A stretch of 64,000 nucleotides of DNA. Source: Cyclobacteriaceae bacterium (GTDB lineage Bacteria > Bacteroidota > Bacteroidia > Cytophagales > Cyclobacteriaceae). How positions within the stretch are numbered: the first letter of the stretch is position 1; the number at the start of each line of letters is the position of its first letter. The notes below the pieces were generated by a model that was not told the DNA's origin, did no database searches, and was given only the letters and a program-made list of their open reading frames with translations. The position numbers and the translations under genes are program-made. Below, piece after piece: positions 14,474 to 22,687 of the stretch. The DNA lies in assembly GCA_016787665.1 (NCBI GenBank), contig JAEUUC010000004.1, positions 62,001 through 126,000 of the forward strand. Direction: 5' to 3'.

Positions 14474-16426
14474 TTAGGGTATTCGTTGTTGATAGGTTGC
14501 CACATTGCCGGCATTGTCCGTAACGTTCAGCACAAAGTCACCTTTCAGGGGTTTTGACCGATCGAGCCGTTCGCTTTGTAAGATGCCGGTTTTGTAGTCG
14601 TAGTTCATTAACAACCATTCCCCATTAATGGTTGCCTCATATTTCGCAATTCCTGACTGCCGGTCGCGAATGCGCAGCCGGGCCGATGAATTGCTAATAC
14701 TGATTTTGAAGATTACCGGCTTTAGATCATCGCGCGCAATCGTGAAGTCACCCAACTCGCGGGTGAAGAATTGGATACCATTTCCCAGCCACGTTCCACC
14801 CTCATAGTCTAAACCATTGCCCTGCACGCGATACACCGCATATTTCTCGCGATCGGTTTCAGGTACCTCCGCCTTCAGCAACACCCGGGCCGAGCGCTTC
14901 AAGGGTGTAGTCCGTGTGCCCACGGTGAAGACCTCGCGCCCGCCCGCTAATCGGTGGTCGACTTTCAGGAAAACGGTGTCGTAGAGGGCACGATCGGGAA
15001 AATGAATATCAACCTTGTCGCTGTAGTAATCATACGATGAACCGGAGGGTACGCGATCGCGCAACAGCAACTCCACACTGCCGCCACAACCCGATACCGA
15101 ATCCGGAAGGTGCTGTTGCAGATTGATCAGGTACACCCAGCGGTTTTGATTATAGTAAGTGGGCGTGATCTCGAATTGCCCCTGACGGGTGAACACCTTG
15201 AGGGCGTTTTGGTTACCGCACGGCTTCTGCGCGACCATCAAGGTATTGTCGATCAGATCGTATTCGATCTCTTTCTTCATGGGTTCCAACAGGGGAACTT
15301 CCGTTACCGGTTGGTCGGGGCGCAGGGTGAGATTCACCGTGGTTCGGTTGCCGAACGAATCGGTCAGGCGTATCCTGACGGGAATGTCACGATCTTTCAT
15401 GACTATTTCGCCATTGCCCAGTTGAGGATCGTAATAGGGTAAACGGTTGCCATCGGCTATGTAGAGTTTATTGAATCGATTTCCACGCGTTACCATCGTC
15501 TTGAAATCCATCAGCGCCACAATATCCCGGGTGTTTTCAAAATCAACTTCCTCAATTTTTTGATTAAACACCCGTTGACTGTCGGCCCAGACTTCGATGT
15601 AGTTGATGCCGCAGCGGTAGTGATCTTTTACCAGTTTGTCGTAGGCCAGCAACTCCAGCCCGATTCGGCCGTGGGCAAAAATGGGCGCGGGCAACACATA
15701 TTCGTTAGATGATTTCCTGACCACATAAAACTCGTGGCGCCCAAACCGATCATTGACGCGTGACTGGATGGACAGGGTACGGAGGGCCACTTTTTGAACG
15801 ATCGGGGCCAGGTCATCGGAAATTTCTTTAAAGCCCATGCGCAGCGGGTTGATTGCCCGGTTCTGCGGATCGCGAATTTCAAAGTGAAGGTGGGGACCGT
15901 TTGAACTTCCGGTATTCCCTGAGATAGCAATGGTGTCGCCACGCTTCACGCGAAACTGGCCGGGTTTGAACTGAATGTCTTTTTCAAACGAGCGGGCCGT
16001 GTACTGCTCTTGCCGCACGTACTCGCCCAGTTTTCCCTTAATGCCATCGAGATGGGCATATACACTGGTCATACCATCGGTATGGGTAAGGTAAATTACC
16101 TTTCCATAGCCGAAAGACGACATCACCACCCGCGACACGAAACCATCCTGTACGGCTACCACGGGCAGGCCTACCATGTTGTTGGTGCGGATGTCGATGC
16201 CGGCATGAAAATGCGTTGCCCGCAACTCGCCCATGGTGCCCGATAGGGTATTCGGAATACCCGGACCGATGGGAAACAAATAGCTGTCATCGCCTCCGCC
16301 TCCGGCTGTCTTCTCGGGCGGGCTAAACTGTGCGAAGGCCGTCAGGTGAACGGCACAAACCACCGCGGCTAAAAATGTACCGACCTTGAGCAGCTCACTT
16401 AACCTCGAATTCCAGCAACTTTTCAT
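14474..16426 (-). CDS. Secreted M23 family metallopeptidase
   Basis: A 650-aa exported protein. After a signal segment (about residues 12-32), the M23/LytM zinc site is complete: THFHAGIDI (H-x3-D) and HLHFEI, with an intervening SVYAHLDG. The rest (about 200-650) is a long beta-rich region with Ig-like repeats, ending in a segment (LNVTDNAGNVATYQQ) typical of cell-surface domains. It probably cleaves peptidoglycan cross-links. I chose ATG 16426. It overlaps the end of the FAH gene by 32 bases, and peroxiredoxin follows directly. Confidence 0.87.
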   Translation of the reverse strand: MKSCWNSRLSELLKVGTFLAAVVCAVHLTAFAQFSPPEKTAGGGGDDSYLFPIGPGIPNTLSGTMGELRATHFHAGIDIRTNNMVGLPVVAVQDGFVSRVVMSSFGYGKVIYLTHTDGMTSVYAHLDGIKGKLGEYVRQEQYTARSFEKDIQFKPGQFRVKRGDTIAISGNTGSSNGPHLHFEIRDPQNRAINPLRMGFKEISDDLAPIVQKVALRTLSIQSRVNDRFGRHEFYVVRKSSNEYVLPAPIFAHGRIGLELLAYDKLVKDHYRCGINYIEVWADSQRVFNQKIEEVDFENTRDIVALMDFKTMVTRGNRFNKLYIADGNRLPYYDPQLGNGEIVMKDRDIPVRIRLTDSFGNRTTVNLTLRPDQPVTEVPLLEPMKKEIEYDLIDNTLMVAQKPCGNQNALKVFTRQGQFEITPTYYNQNRWVYLINLQQHLPDSVSGCGGSVELLLRDRVPSGSSYDYYSDKVDIHFPDRALYDTVFLKVDHRLAGGREVFTVGTRTTPLKRSARVLLKAEVPETDREKYAVYRVQGNGLDYEGGTWLGNGIQFFTRELGDFTIARDDLKPVIFKISISNSSARLRIRDRQSGIAKYEATINGEWLLMNYDYKTGILQSERLDRSKPLKGDFVLNVTDNAGNVATYQQRIP

Positions 16427-17009
16427 TTTCAATATAGGCGCTAAGTTTATCACCGACAGCCACCGGGCCCACGCCTTTCGGGGTACCCGTAAAAATCAAG
16501 TCGCCTGGCTTCAGTGTAAAAAATTTGGACAAATACGCGATGATATACGAGAACGGAAATAACATCAAACTGGTATTACCGCTTTGCTTTAAACTTCCGT
16601 TCACCACTAGTTTGAAGTTGATGTTGGTCAAATCCGGAAAATCAGAAACCGGTTTGAACGTATCGGAAAGGGGAGCCGAACCATTGAACCCCTTTGCAAT
16701 GTCCCAGGGCAGGCCTTTGTCTTTTGCCTTTTGTTGAAGGTCGCGCGCGGTAAAGTCTATGCCCACGCCAATGCTATCAAAATATTTGGAAGCGAATTTT
16801 TCTTCGATGTTTTTCCCCTCGCGGCAAATGCGCAATACCAGTTCTACTTCGTGGTGGATATCTTTAGAAAAATCCGGATAATAAAAGGGTGAGTTTTGGC
16901 GCAGCAGGGCCGTGTCGGGTTTGGTGAAGATAACCGGCTCATCGGGGCGCTCGTTGTTCAATTCCTTGATGTGCTCGGCATAGTTGCGACCAATGGCGAA
17001 AATCCGCAT
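16395..17009 (-). CDS. Fumarylacetoacetate hydrolase family protein (FAHD1-like)
   Basis: A 204-aa cytoplasmic enzyme of the FAH superfamily, close in size to acylpyruvase/oxaloacetate decarboxylase FAHD1 and HpaG isomerases. Visible features: IGRNYAEH at the N-terminus, FTKPDTAL, the metal ligand segment HHEVELVL (E-x-E), GIDFTARDLQ, the KGFNGSAPL loop and FTGTPKGVGPV near the end. I take ATG 17009 (MRIFAIGRNYAEH). The longer frame crosses the divergent promoter region. A TACCTTTG box lies 14 bases upstream. First gene of the FAH-M23-bcp operon. Confidence 0.9.
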   Translation of the reverse strand: MRIFAIGRNYAEHIKELNNERPDEPVIFTKPDTALLRQNSPFYYPDFSKDIHHEVELVLRICREGKNIEEKFASKYFDSIGVGIDFTARDLQQKAKDKGLPWDIAKGFNGSAPLSDTFKPVSDFPDLTNINFKLVVNGSLKQSGNTSLMLFPFSYIIAYLSKFFTLKPGDLIFTGTPKGVGPVAVGDKLSAYIENEKLLEFEVK

Positions 17010-17023
17010 AACCTGTGTTTTGG

Positions 17024-17031
17024 CAAAGGTA
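17024..17031 (-). promoter_or_regulatory. Candidate -7 box for the FAH operon
   Basis: On the minus strand this reads TACCTTTG, an exact TAnnTTTG match, 14 bases before the FAH start codon. It faces a similar box for the divergent M48 gene, giving a compact divergent promoter. Confidence 0.5.
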
Positions 17032-17054
17032 TGAACAATCCATGGGCGTATTCG

Positions 17055-17062
17055 TATTTTTG
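17055..17062 (+). promoter_or_regulatory. Candidate -7 box for the M48 peptidase gene
   Basis: TATTTTTG matches TAnnTTTG and lies 16 bases before ATG 17079. A clear -33 element is not seen. Confidence 0.45.
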
Positions 17063-17078
17063 CGCAAATTCTAATGGT

Positions 17079-17876
17079 ATGATGCGCAAGGTAGGTTTGT
17101 CTGTTTTGGTAGCTGCACTGGTTTACGCATGTGCTACCGTGCCCGTAACCGGGCGGAAGCAAATGAATCTGATTTCAAATGCCGAGATTATTCAAATGTC
17201 GGCTCAGCAGTATGACCAGGTGTTGCGCGAAAGCAAGCTCTCCAATAACCAGGAGCAGGTGAAGATGATTAAGCGCGTAGGCACGCGAATCCAGGGCGCG
17301 GTAGAACGCTACATGACGGAACGAGGCCTTGCTGCTCAGTTAGAGGGTTTCAATTGGCAGTTTAATCTGATTGAGGATGATAAGACGGTGAATGCCTGGT
17401 GCATGCCAGGCGGGAAGGTGGCATTTTATACGGCCATCTTGCCGGTGTGTAAAGATGAAACGGGTGTAGCGGTGGTCATGGGCCATGAGGTGGCGCACGC
17501 GATTGCCAATCACGGGCGTGAGCGCATGAGTCAGCAGATGGCGGCCCAGTTCGGGCTCAATGCCGTCAGTGTGTTAATGGGCCAAAACCCCACGGCCGGC
17601 CAGGAGTTGCTGATGCAGGCGGTTGGGGCGGGCACAAGCCTGGGGATGCTGAAATTCAGCCGTGACCATGAATCGGAGGCAGACCATATGGGATTGATTT
17701 TTATGGCCATGGCCGGGTACGATCCCAGCCAGGCGCCCGCTTTTTGGGAGCGCATGAGCTCCCTGGGCGGGGGGCAGCAACCTCCGGAGTTTATGTCTAC
17801 GCACCCCTCACATGAAACACGCATTTCGGACTTGAAGAACTGGATGCCGGAAGCCCTGCAGTATTACAAAAAGTGA
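17079..17876 (+). CDS. M48 family metallopeptidase, lipoprotein
   Basis: A 265-aa zinc protease anchored by lipidation: the N-terminus MMRKVGLSVLVAALVYAC ends in a lipobox Cys18. The HEVAH zinc motif is followed by the third ligand in ESEADHMG, and THPSHETRI closes the domain, as in LoiP/YggG and Oma1-like peptidases. The role is probably envelope protein quality control. The longer frame starting at 16896 would run through the FAH promoter and lacks a signal peptide, so ATG 17079 is preferred. Confidence 0.92.
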   Translation: MMRKVGLSVLVAALVYACATVPVTGRKQMNLISNAEIIQMSAQQYDQVLRESKLSNNQEQVKMIKRVGTRIQGAVERYMTERGLAAQLEGFNWQFNLIEDDKTVNAWCMPGGKVAFYTAILPVCKDETGVAVVMGHEVAHAIANHGRERMSQQMAAQFGLNAVSVLMGQNPTAGQELLMQAVGAGTSLGMLKFSRDHESEADHMGLIFMAMAGYDPSQAPAFWERMSSLGGGQQPPEFMSTHPSHETRISDLKNWMPEALQYYKK

Positions 17877-17913
17877 CAAGGGAGAGCGGCCTTTCCGAAG
17901 AGCCTGGCTCTGC

Positions 17914-18717
17914 TTACTTCTTTAGCGCGCTGAGTTTTAATTCTGTCAGTTTCCTTTTGGTGTCCAACGGAAAATCTCCGTTCATCATCCAATCGTAGTA
18001 AGAGGGTTCATCTTTCAGAACCTGAAGCACGCCTTTGTTTTTATGTTTACCGAAATTGAAAACCACATCCCCGGTTTCGGTGCGGATCATCCGACCGGCC
18101 AGGTCCACGACATCTTGCGTGGTTAAGCGCGCCAACTCTTCGGTGTTGTTTTTGATTATCCCAATTTTTTTGCCCAGCCCGTCTGTGACTTCCTGATTCT
18201 CGTATCGGGCTATCTGGGCCAACAGTACGTCCAGCGTGGCCTGGGTGTCGGCCTCGGCTGTGTGAGATCCCGTTAGCTCTTTTGCACAATAGAAGCGGTA
18301 GGCAGCGGAAAGTGTTCGTTTTTCCATAAGATGGAAAATGCGTTGCGCATCCACGATTTTCTTTCGGGAGTAATCAAATTCGACTCCGGCCCGGAGGAAC
18401 TCCTCCACCAGCATGGGCAAATCGAATTTCACGATGTTGAATCCCGCCAAATCTGCGCCCTCCAAAAACTTGGCCAGTTCGCGGGCAATTTCCCTAAAGG
18501 TTGGTTTCTGGGCCACATCCTCGTCCGTAATGCCATGTATAGCCGAAGACTCGCGTGGGATGGGGCGCTCAGGGTTAACTAAATAGTGCTTCCGTACTTC
18601 TTCTCCGGATGGCATCAACTTGATGAACGCCAATTCGAGTATGCGATCTTGCGTGACATTAGTGCCTGTGGTTTCGAGATCGAAAACACACAGCGGAATT
18701 TTGAGATTGAGGGTCAT
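17914..18717 (-). CDS. DEDDh 3'-5' exonuclease (DnaQ-like)
   Basis: A 267-aa protein with an N-terminal DnaQ/RNase T fold: FDLETTG (D-x-E), GFNIVKFDLPML (second Asp) and GSHTAEADTQAT (His and last Asp). The C-terminal part (about residues 170-267) resembles the extension of Bacteroidota exonucleases with FNFGKHKNKG and DEPSYYDWMMNGDFP. It is probably a proofreading or repair exonuclease. It lies 18 bases after the Mur-ligase-like gene on the same strand. Confidence 0.88.
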   Translation of the reverse strand: MTLNLKIPLCVFDLETTGTNVTQDRILELAFIKLMPSGEEVRKHYLVNPERPIPRESSAIHGITDEDVAQKPTFREIARELAKFLEGADLAGFNIVKFDLPMLVEEFLRAGVEFDYSRKKIVDAQRIFHLMEKRTLSAAYRFYCAKELTGSHTAEADTQATLDVLLAQIARYENQEVTDGLGKKIGIIKNNTEELARLTTQDVVDLAGRMIRTETGDVVFNFGKHKNKGVLQVLKDEPSYYDWMMNGDFPLDTKRKLTELKLSALKK

Positions 18718-18735
18718 GGGAGAGGTGGTGTGCCG

Positions 18736-19362
18736 TCAGGGCACGAAGGACGGAAAAGCCTGATAAAACTGCTCAGACGTGATACCAATTTTCTTTAATA
18801 ATTCTTTTGCGAGCGATACCCAAACCCATTCATGCTTTCCCGAAATCCGGGAGCCAATTCGTGTTTTTTGTGACGTGATCAGGAACTGCTCGTGGCCAGC
18901 AACCTCATGAGGGTGTGCTTTGGCACTCACATATTGTATGTCCGCCCGCTCCTTATTGCATAACACGCTGCATAGCCGATCGGTCTCATTAAAGAGGATG
19001 ATGCCGCCTTTGGGTGTTCGGTCCGTGAACGCATCATACTGTTTAAGATACTCGTCCTCAGTGGCAAAAGGCATGTCGGGGCTCCACTTCATAGCGGTGA
19101 GCACGGCCACGTGATGATTCCATTCGTTGAACGGCAACCACCCGGGTTCTGGCTTCACCATACCTTCAACCAGGAGCACCGGTGCGTTGGTAAGTTGGGT
19201 ACTTGCGGCCATCGGCAAGGAGGTGCGCACCACGTCTGCCTTTCGCTGATGGAAACGCAGCACGTGAACGATCAGTGCGGTGACGAATGGCACGCCCTGG
19301 CTGCCGGTAATTACAATCCGTTGCTTGTCAGCACTTTTTGCCAGAAGTTCCGAAGCGTTCAT
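18736..19362 (-). CDS. Degenerate Mur-ligase-like (Mpl-like) protein
   Basis: A 208-aa protein that aligns by eye with the middle part of Bacteroidota Mpl/MurC-type ligases. The beta strand and P-loop position reads IVITGSQGVPFVT (residues 16-28) where active enzymes have GT/SHGKTT, so the ATP-binding Lys is lost. The segments HVAVLTAMKWSPDMPFATEDEYLKQYDAF and PHEVAGHEQFLIT follow the Mpl pattern (EH-type Glu/His positions and F-x3-F spacing). A short stretch (SGKHEWVWVSLAKELLKKIG) ends it. The N-terminal UDP-sugar domain and the C-terminal ligase domain are absent. It is likely a pseudoenzyme or adapter; the homology is my reading, not a search result. Confidence 0.6.
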   Translation of the reverse strand: MNASELLAKSADKQRIVITGSQGVPFVTALIVHVLRFHQRKADVVRTSLPMAASTQLTNAPVLLVEGMVKPEPGWLPFNEWNHHVAVLTAMKWSPDMPFATEDEYLKQYDAFTDRTPKGGIILFNETDRLCSVLCNKERADIQYVSAKAHPHEVAGHEQFLITSQKTRIGSRISGKHEWVWVSLAKELLKKIGITSEQFYQAFPSFVP

Positions 19363-19384
19363 TGATACAAATCAAACGAAAAAT

Positions 19385-19392
19385 CAAAATTA
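19385..19392 (-). promoter_or_regulatory. Candidate -7 box for the Mur-like gene
   Basis: Minus strand TAATTTTG matches TAnnTTTG, 22 bases upstream of the start at 19362. Low information content. Confidence 0.3.
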
Positions 19393-19508
19393 ATCGGGAA
19401 ACTTAAAATTCATATGGGCTTCTTCACTATTTTGAGGGGAATTGTTATTCACAATCCAACGTTAGTGGAATGTGAACAATGTGTAGATTCTAAAAAAAAA
19501 TCATGCTG

Positions 19509-19516
19509 TACGTTTG
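19509..19516 (+). promoter_or_regulatory. Candidate -7 box for dnaB
   Basis: TACGTTTG matches TAnnTTTG and lies 36 bases before ATG 19553, so the leader would be about 30 bases. Confidence 0.4.
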
Positions 19517-19552
19517 CTGCCCTACGAAACAATACGTACAACAACCACTTGT

Positions 19553-21079
19553 ATGGAGCAACGATCAACGTCCTTGAGGTCAAGCCTCGCTTCTGGCGTG
19601 GCGGGCAGCAAGTCGAAACTTTTGGTGCGCGATATCTCCGAAAGTCTCGGCAAGTTGCCGCCTCAGGCGCTTGATCTGGAGGAGGCCGTTTTGGGGGCAC
19701 TCATGCTGGAGAAGAATGCGCTGACGGCCGTTGTTGAATTCCTGCGGCCCGAGCACTTCTATTCGGAACAGCATCAGGAGATTTACAATGCCATTATCGA
19801 CCTGTTCAAATCCTCGGAACCCGTGGATATGCGCACGGTGGTTGCCCAGCTTCGTAAAAACGCGAAACTCGACCTCATCGGAGGAGCTTATTACATAGCC
19901 GAACTTACCTCCAAAGTCAGTTCTTCGGCCAACATTGAGTATCACGCCCGTATCATCATTGAAATGGCGATCAAGCGCAATCTGATCCAGATTGCTTCCC
20001 AGATTCATCACGATGCCTACGAGGACACCACGGATGTATTTGACCTGCTTGACAAAACGGAGCAATCCATTTTCGAAATATCAGATTCTAACCTGCGCAA
20101 AAACTACGACACGATGAAGTCGTTGATGTTCCAGGCCATCCAGGAACTGCAGGAGAAAAAGAATCACAAGGACGGCCTTACCGGTATCCCGACAGGCTTT
20201 TCGCGGCTTGACCGGATCACCTCCGGTTGGCAAAAATCAGATTTGGTGATCATTGCGGCCCGCCCCGGCATGGGTAAAACCGCATTTGTTGTATCGGCAT
20301 TGCGCAACGCAGCCGTTGATTTCAACTACCCGGTAGCCATCTTCTCGCTTGAAATGGCATCTCTCCAGCTGGTTAATCGTCTGATTTCAGCCGAGGCCGA
20401 ACTGGAGTCTGAAAAAATCAAAAAGGGAAACCTGGCGGAGTTCGAATGGCAGCAGTTGGTTCACAAAACCAATCGGTTGTCGGCCGCGCCCATTTTTATT
20501 GATGACACGCCCGCTCTGTCCATCCTGGAGTTACGGGCTAAGTGCAGGCGGTTGAAAGCGGAGCACAATGTTCAGTTGATTGTGATCGATTACCTTCAGT
20601 TAATGAAAGGTGATGCCGGTGGTAATCGCGAGCAGGAGATTGCATCCATTTCAAGGGCATTGAAGGGAATTGCAAAAGAATTGAATGTCCCGGTGATTGC
20701 CCTTTCGCAGTTAAGCCGCGGTGTGGAAACCCGGGGTGGCGACAAGCGGCCTCAACTTTCGGATTTGCGTGAATCCGGTTCCATTGAACAAGATGCCGAC
20801 ATTGTGATGTTCCTGTATCGTCCCGAGTACTACAAGATTACGGTGGATGAAGACAACATGCCGACCCAAGGCATGGCTGAAGTAATTATTGCCAAGCATC
20901 GGAATGGCTCGCTGGATAATGTGAAGCTAAAGTTCATTGGCAAGTATACCAAGTTTGCCGACTACGATGCCCCCGAAGGGTTTACACCACTTGCCAGCAT
21001 AACCCGCGAAAGCCGGATGAATCAGGCGCCTCCGCCACCACTGCCGCCTCCGGGAGGCGAAGATGACGCACCGTTTTAA
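19553..21079 (+). CDS. dnaB: Replicative DNA helicase DnaB
   Basis: A 508-aa hexameric helicase that unwinds DNA at the fork. The N-terminal primase-interaction domain starts at LPPQALDLEEAVLGALM. The RecA-like C-terminal domain has Walker A ARPGMGKTA, IFSLEM (helicase motif 1a), VIDYLQLM (Walker B) and LSDLRESGSIEQDADIV. The tail ends in a proline-rich stretch (QAPPPPLPPPGG) before an acidic DDAPF end, a disordered tip that may mediate contacts. ATG 19553 (MEQRSTSLRSS) is chosen over the TTG at 19514 because a -7 box lies at 19509. No intein is present. Confidence 0.96.
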   Translation: MEQRSTSLRSSLASGVAGSKSKLLVRDISESLGKLPPQALDLEEAVLGALMLEKNALTAVVEFLRPEHFYSEQHQEIYNAIIDLFKSSEPVDMRTVVAQLRKNAKLDLIGGAYYIAELTSKVSSSANIEYHARIIIEMAIKRNLIQIASQIHHDAYEDTTDVFDLLDKTEQSIFEISDSNLRKNYDTMKSLMFQAIQELQEKKNHKDGLTGIPTGFSRLDRITSGWQKSDLVIIAARPGMGKTAFVVSALRNAAVDFNYPVAIFSLEMASLQLVNRLISAEAELESEKIKKGNLAEFEWQQLVHKTNRLSAAPIFIDDTPALSILELRAKCRRLKAEHNVQLIVIDYLQLMKGDAGGNREQEIASISRALKGIAKELNVPVIALSQLSRGVETRGGDKRPQLSDLRESGSIEQDADIVMFLYRPEYYKITVDEDNMPTQGMAEVIIAKHRNGSLDNVKLKFIGKYTKFADYDAPEGFTPLASITRESRMNQAPPPPLPPPGGEDDAPF

Positions 21080-21117
21080 ACTCGGGTGGGATTGATTAGT
21101 ATTGTGCTACTCCGCAC

Positions 21118-22155
21118 ATGCGCTACCTTCTTCTATTTATCTCTCTTCTTCCGACCGTTGTTATGGCGCAGACGGTTGCGCCCTACCTGGATTCCATCCG
21201 ACAGACCATGCGAGATGACCCGGACCGGGTGGGGTATTACGTGGGGGAAGCGTTGCGGGTCGATAGCCTTCAACAGAAATCCCACCAGCGCGAACTGGCT
21301 GACATCGTAGTTACTCTTGATTCGCTGCAAGCCAGAAGTGAGTTGGAGCTCACTTTGCGGCAAAAGATTGAAATGCAGGCCGAACAGGCGCGCCAAGCCA
21401 ATTGGTTGTACGGTTTGATCATGTTTGGGGGCTTGACCGGAATCATTCTCTTCCTGCTGATTGACCGGCAGCGAAGACAAAAACGTCACGAGGAGGAAAT
21501 TCAACAACTGAAACATGCAGCCGAGTCACTCAACTCCACGCATCAACGGTTGTTTAACATCCTGGCGCGCGATCTGGCCGCGCCCACCCAGGCGTTTGCC
21601 AATCTGGTCCGAAGCCTGAACAGCTCGTCTGAGGCAAACAACCCCGAGTACCTCGACCGCCTGCGCGATCAGGGGCAACTGGTTGTTCAAACGCTTCATG
21701 GGGCTCTGCAGTGGACGTTTCTGCAGACCGGGCAGGTGAGCCTCCATCGCGAGCGCGTGATGGCAGCCTTTTGGGCGCGGGAAGCCGTTGAAAATTGCCG
21801 GGCAGGTTGGGAGGAGCGCAGCCAAAGGGTTGAGTTGCTGGTGCCCGAGGGCGTCACCGTGTATGGCGATCGTGCTACGTTGTTGATCGCGTTAGAGAAT
21901 GTGATTTCGGAATTGATTTTTCATACGCCTACACAACAGGTTTTGACCGTTTTTGCTGGCAATAAAGATGAACTGGTGACGGTGGGTGTAACCAGCCATT
22001 CGTGCAGCCGTCCGGTTAGCGATTTCAATCTTAAATCGGCAGATCACAACAAGCTTTGGCTGGCCGATGAAATGGTGCGGAGAAATGCCGGTAAAGTAAC
22101 TGTAGAACCGGCCACAGGCGGAGGCCTATCCATCATCTTTACACTGCCTCGGTAA
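21118..22155 (+). CDS. Histidine-kinase-like membrane protein with degenerate catalytic motifs
   Basis: A 345-aa protein: signal peptide (1-17), a short extracytoplasmic helical region, one membrane helix (about 96-115), a coiled coil (about 118-145), then a DHp-like and CA-like region. At the H-box the usual HDLR-x-P reads RDLAAP, placing Arg151 where the phospho-accepting His should be. The N-box reads ENVISELIFHTP, with Glu in place of the second Asn, and no D-x-G-x-G box is seen before the final strand. It should therefore not autophosphorylate by the usual chemistry. It may act as a signalling pseudokinase. It lies 38 bases after dnaB. Confidence 0.7.
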   Translation: MRYLLLFISLLPTVVMAQTVAPYLDSIRQTMRDDPDRVGYYVGEALRVDSLQQKSHQRELADIVVTLDSLQARSELELTLRQKIEMQAEQARQANWLYGLIMFGGLTGIILFLLIDRQRRQKRHEEEIQQLKHAAESLNSTHQRLFNILARDLAAPTQAFANLVRSLNSSSEANNPEYLDRLRDQGQLVVQTLHGALQWTFLQTGQVSLHRERVMAAFWAREAVENCRAGWEERSQRVELLVPEGVTVYGDRATLLIALENVISELIFHTPTQQVLTVFAGNKDELVTVGVTSHSCSRPVSDFNLKSADHNKLWLADEMVRRNAGKVTVEPATGGGLSIIFTLPR

Positions 22156-22531
22156 ATCCGCGGGCTTTCCAAGCCCACCAGATCAGCACGGGGTGAATAA
22201 TCAACAGACGCGCCCAGCCCAACCAGGGCGGCACACAAAGTGTGCCCAGGCAATGGCCAGCCGTAATGAAGTGAACGTGTGCCGGCACGAATGCCACTAA
22301 CATCAGGACAATACCCAACGCAGCCCATCTCCGCGTAGCCTGAAATAGCAGCATTACTGCGAATGCCATTTCGGCCAGCCCGCTGATGAGATTAATGATT
22401 TGGGGTTCGGGTAAATAGTCGGGTATGAGCGGCAGGTAGAATTCAGGATTAATGAAATGGTTAACCCCGGCCCCAAAATAAAACAGCATCATTCCGTAAA
22501 ATGATACTTTATTGATGACACTATAATTCAT
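22139..22531 (-). CDS. DoxX-like small membrane protein
   Basis: A 130-aa protein with four predicted membrane helices and the DoxX-type pattern FGAGVNHFINPEFYLPLIPDYLP near the start. It resembles DoxX/MauE-like membrane proteins often linked to quinone or thiosulfate redox, but a specific role cannot be given. The 3' end overlaps the pseudokinase gene by 17 bases, convergently. It is divergent from the oxidoreductase at 22688, and the shared gap holds two inverted repeats. Confidence 0.72.
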   Translation of the reverse strand: MNYSVINKVSFYGMMLFYFGAGVNHFINPEFYLPLIPDYLPEPQIINLISGLAEMAFAVMLLFQATRRWAALGIVLMLVAFVPAHVHFITAGHCLGTLCVPPWLGWARLLIIHPVLIWWAWKARGFTEAV

Positions 22532-22552
22532 TGTAAAATAAGGTTTTAAAAG

Positions 22553-22568
22553 TGTTCATCTCTGAACA
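22553..22568. promoter_or_regulatory. Inverted repeat TGTTCA-N4-TGAACA
   Basis: Perfect six-base arms (TGTTCA and TGAACA) with a four-base centre, 22 bases upstream of the DoxX gene start. The size and symmetry suit a dimeric regulator, which is not identified. Confidence 0.4.
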
Positions 22569-22602
22569 AGTCCTAATGGCTTATTTGGTCTTTGTTTGAC
22601 TT

Positions 22603-22620
22603 GGTAAAGGTCGCTTTACC
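22603..22620. promoter_or_regulatory. Inverted repeat GGTAAAG-N4-CTTTACC
   Basis: Perfect seven-base arms with a GTCG centre, 67 bases before the oxidoreductase ATG and on the other side of the divergent gap from the TGTTCA repeat. There is no poly-T, so an operator is likelier than a terminator. Confidence 0.45.
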
Positions 22621-22687
22621 GAAAATGTTTCCAAACTGGAGCTGAGTTGCTACAATTTTGCCATCAACGCTATATCTTTATCAAGAT

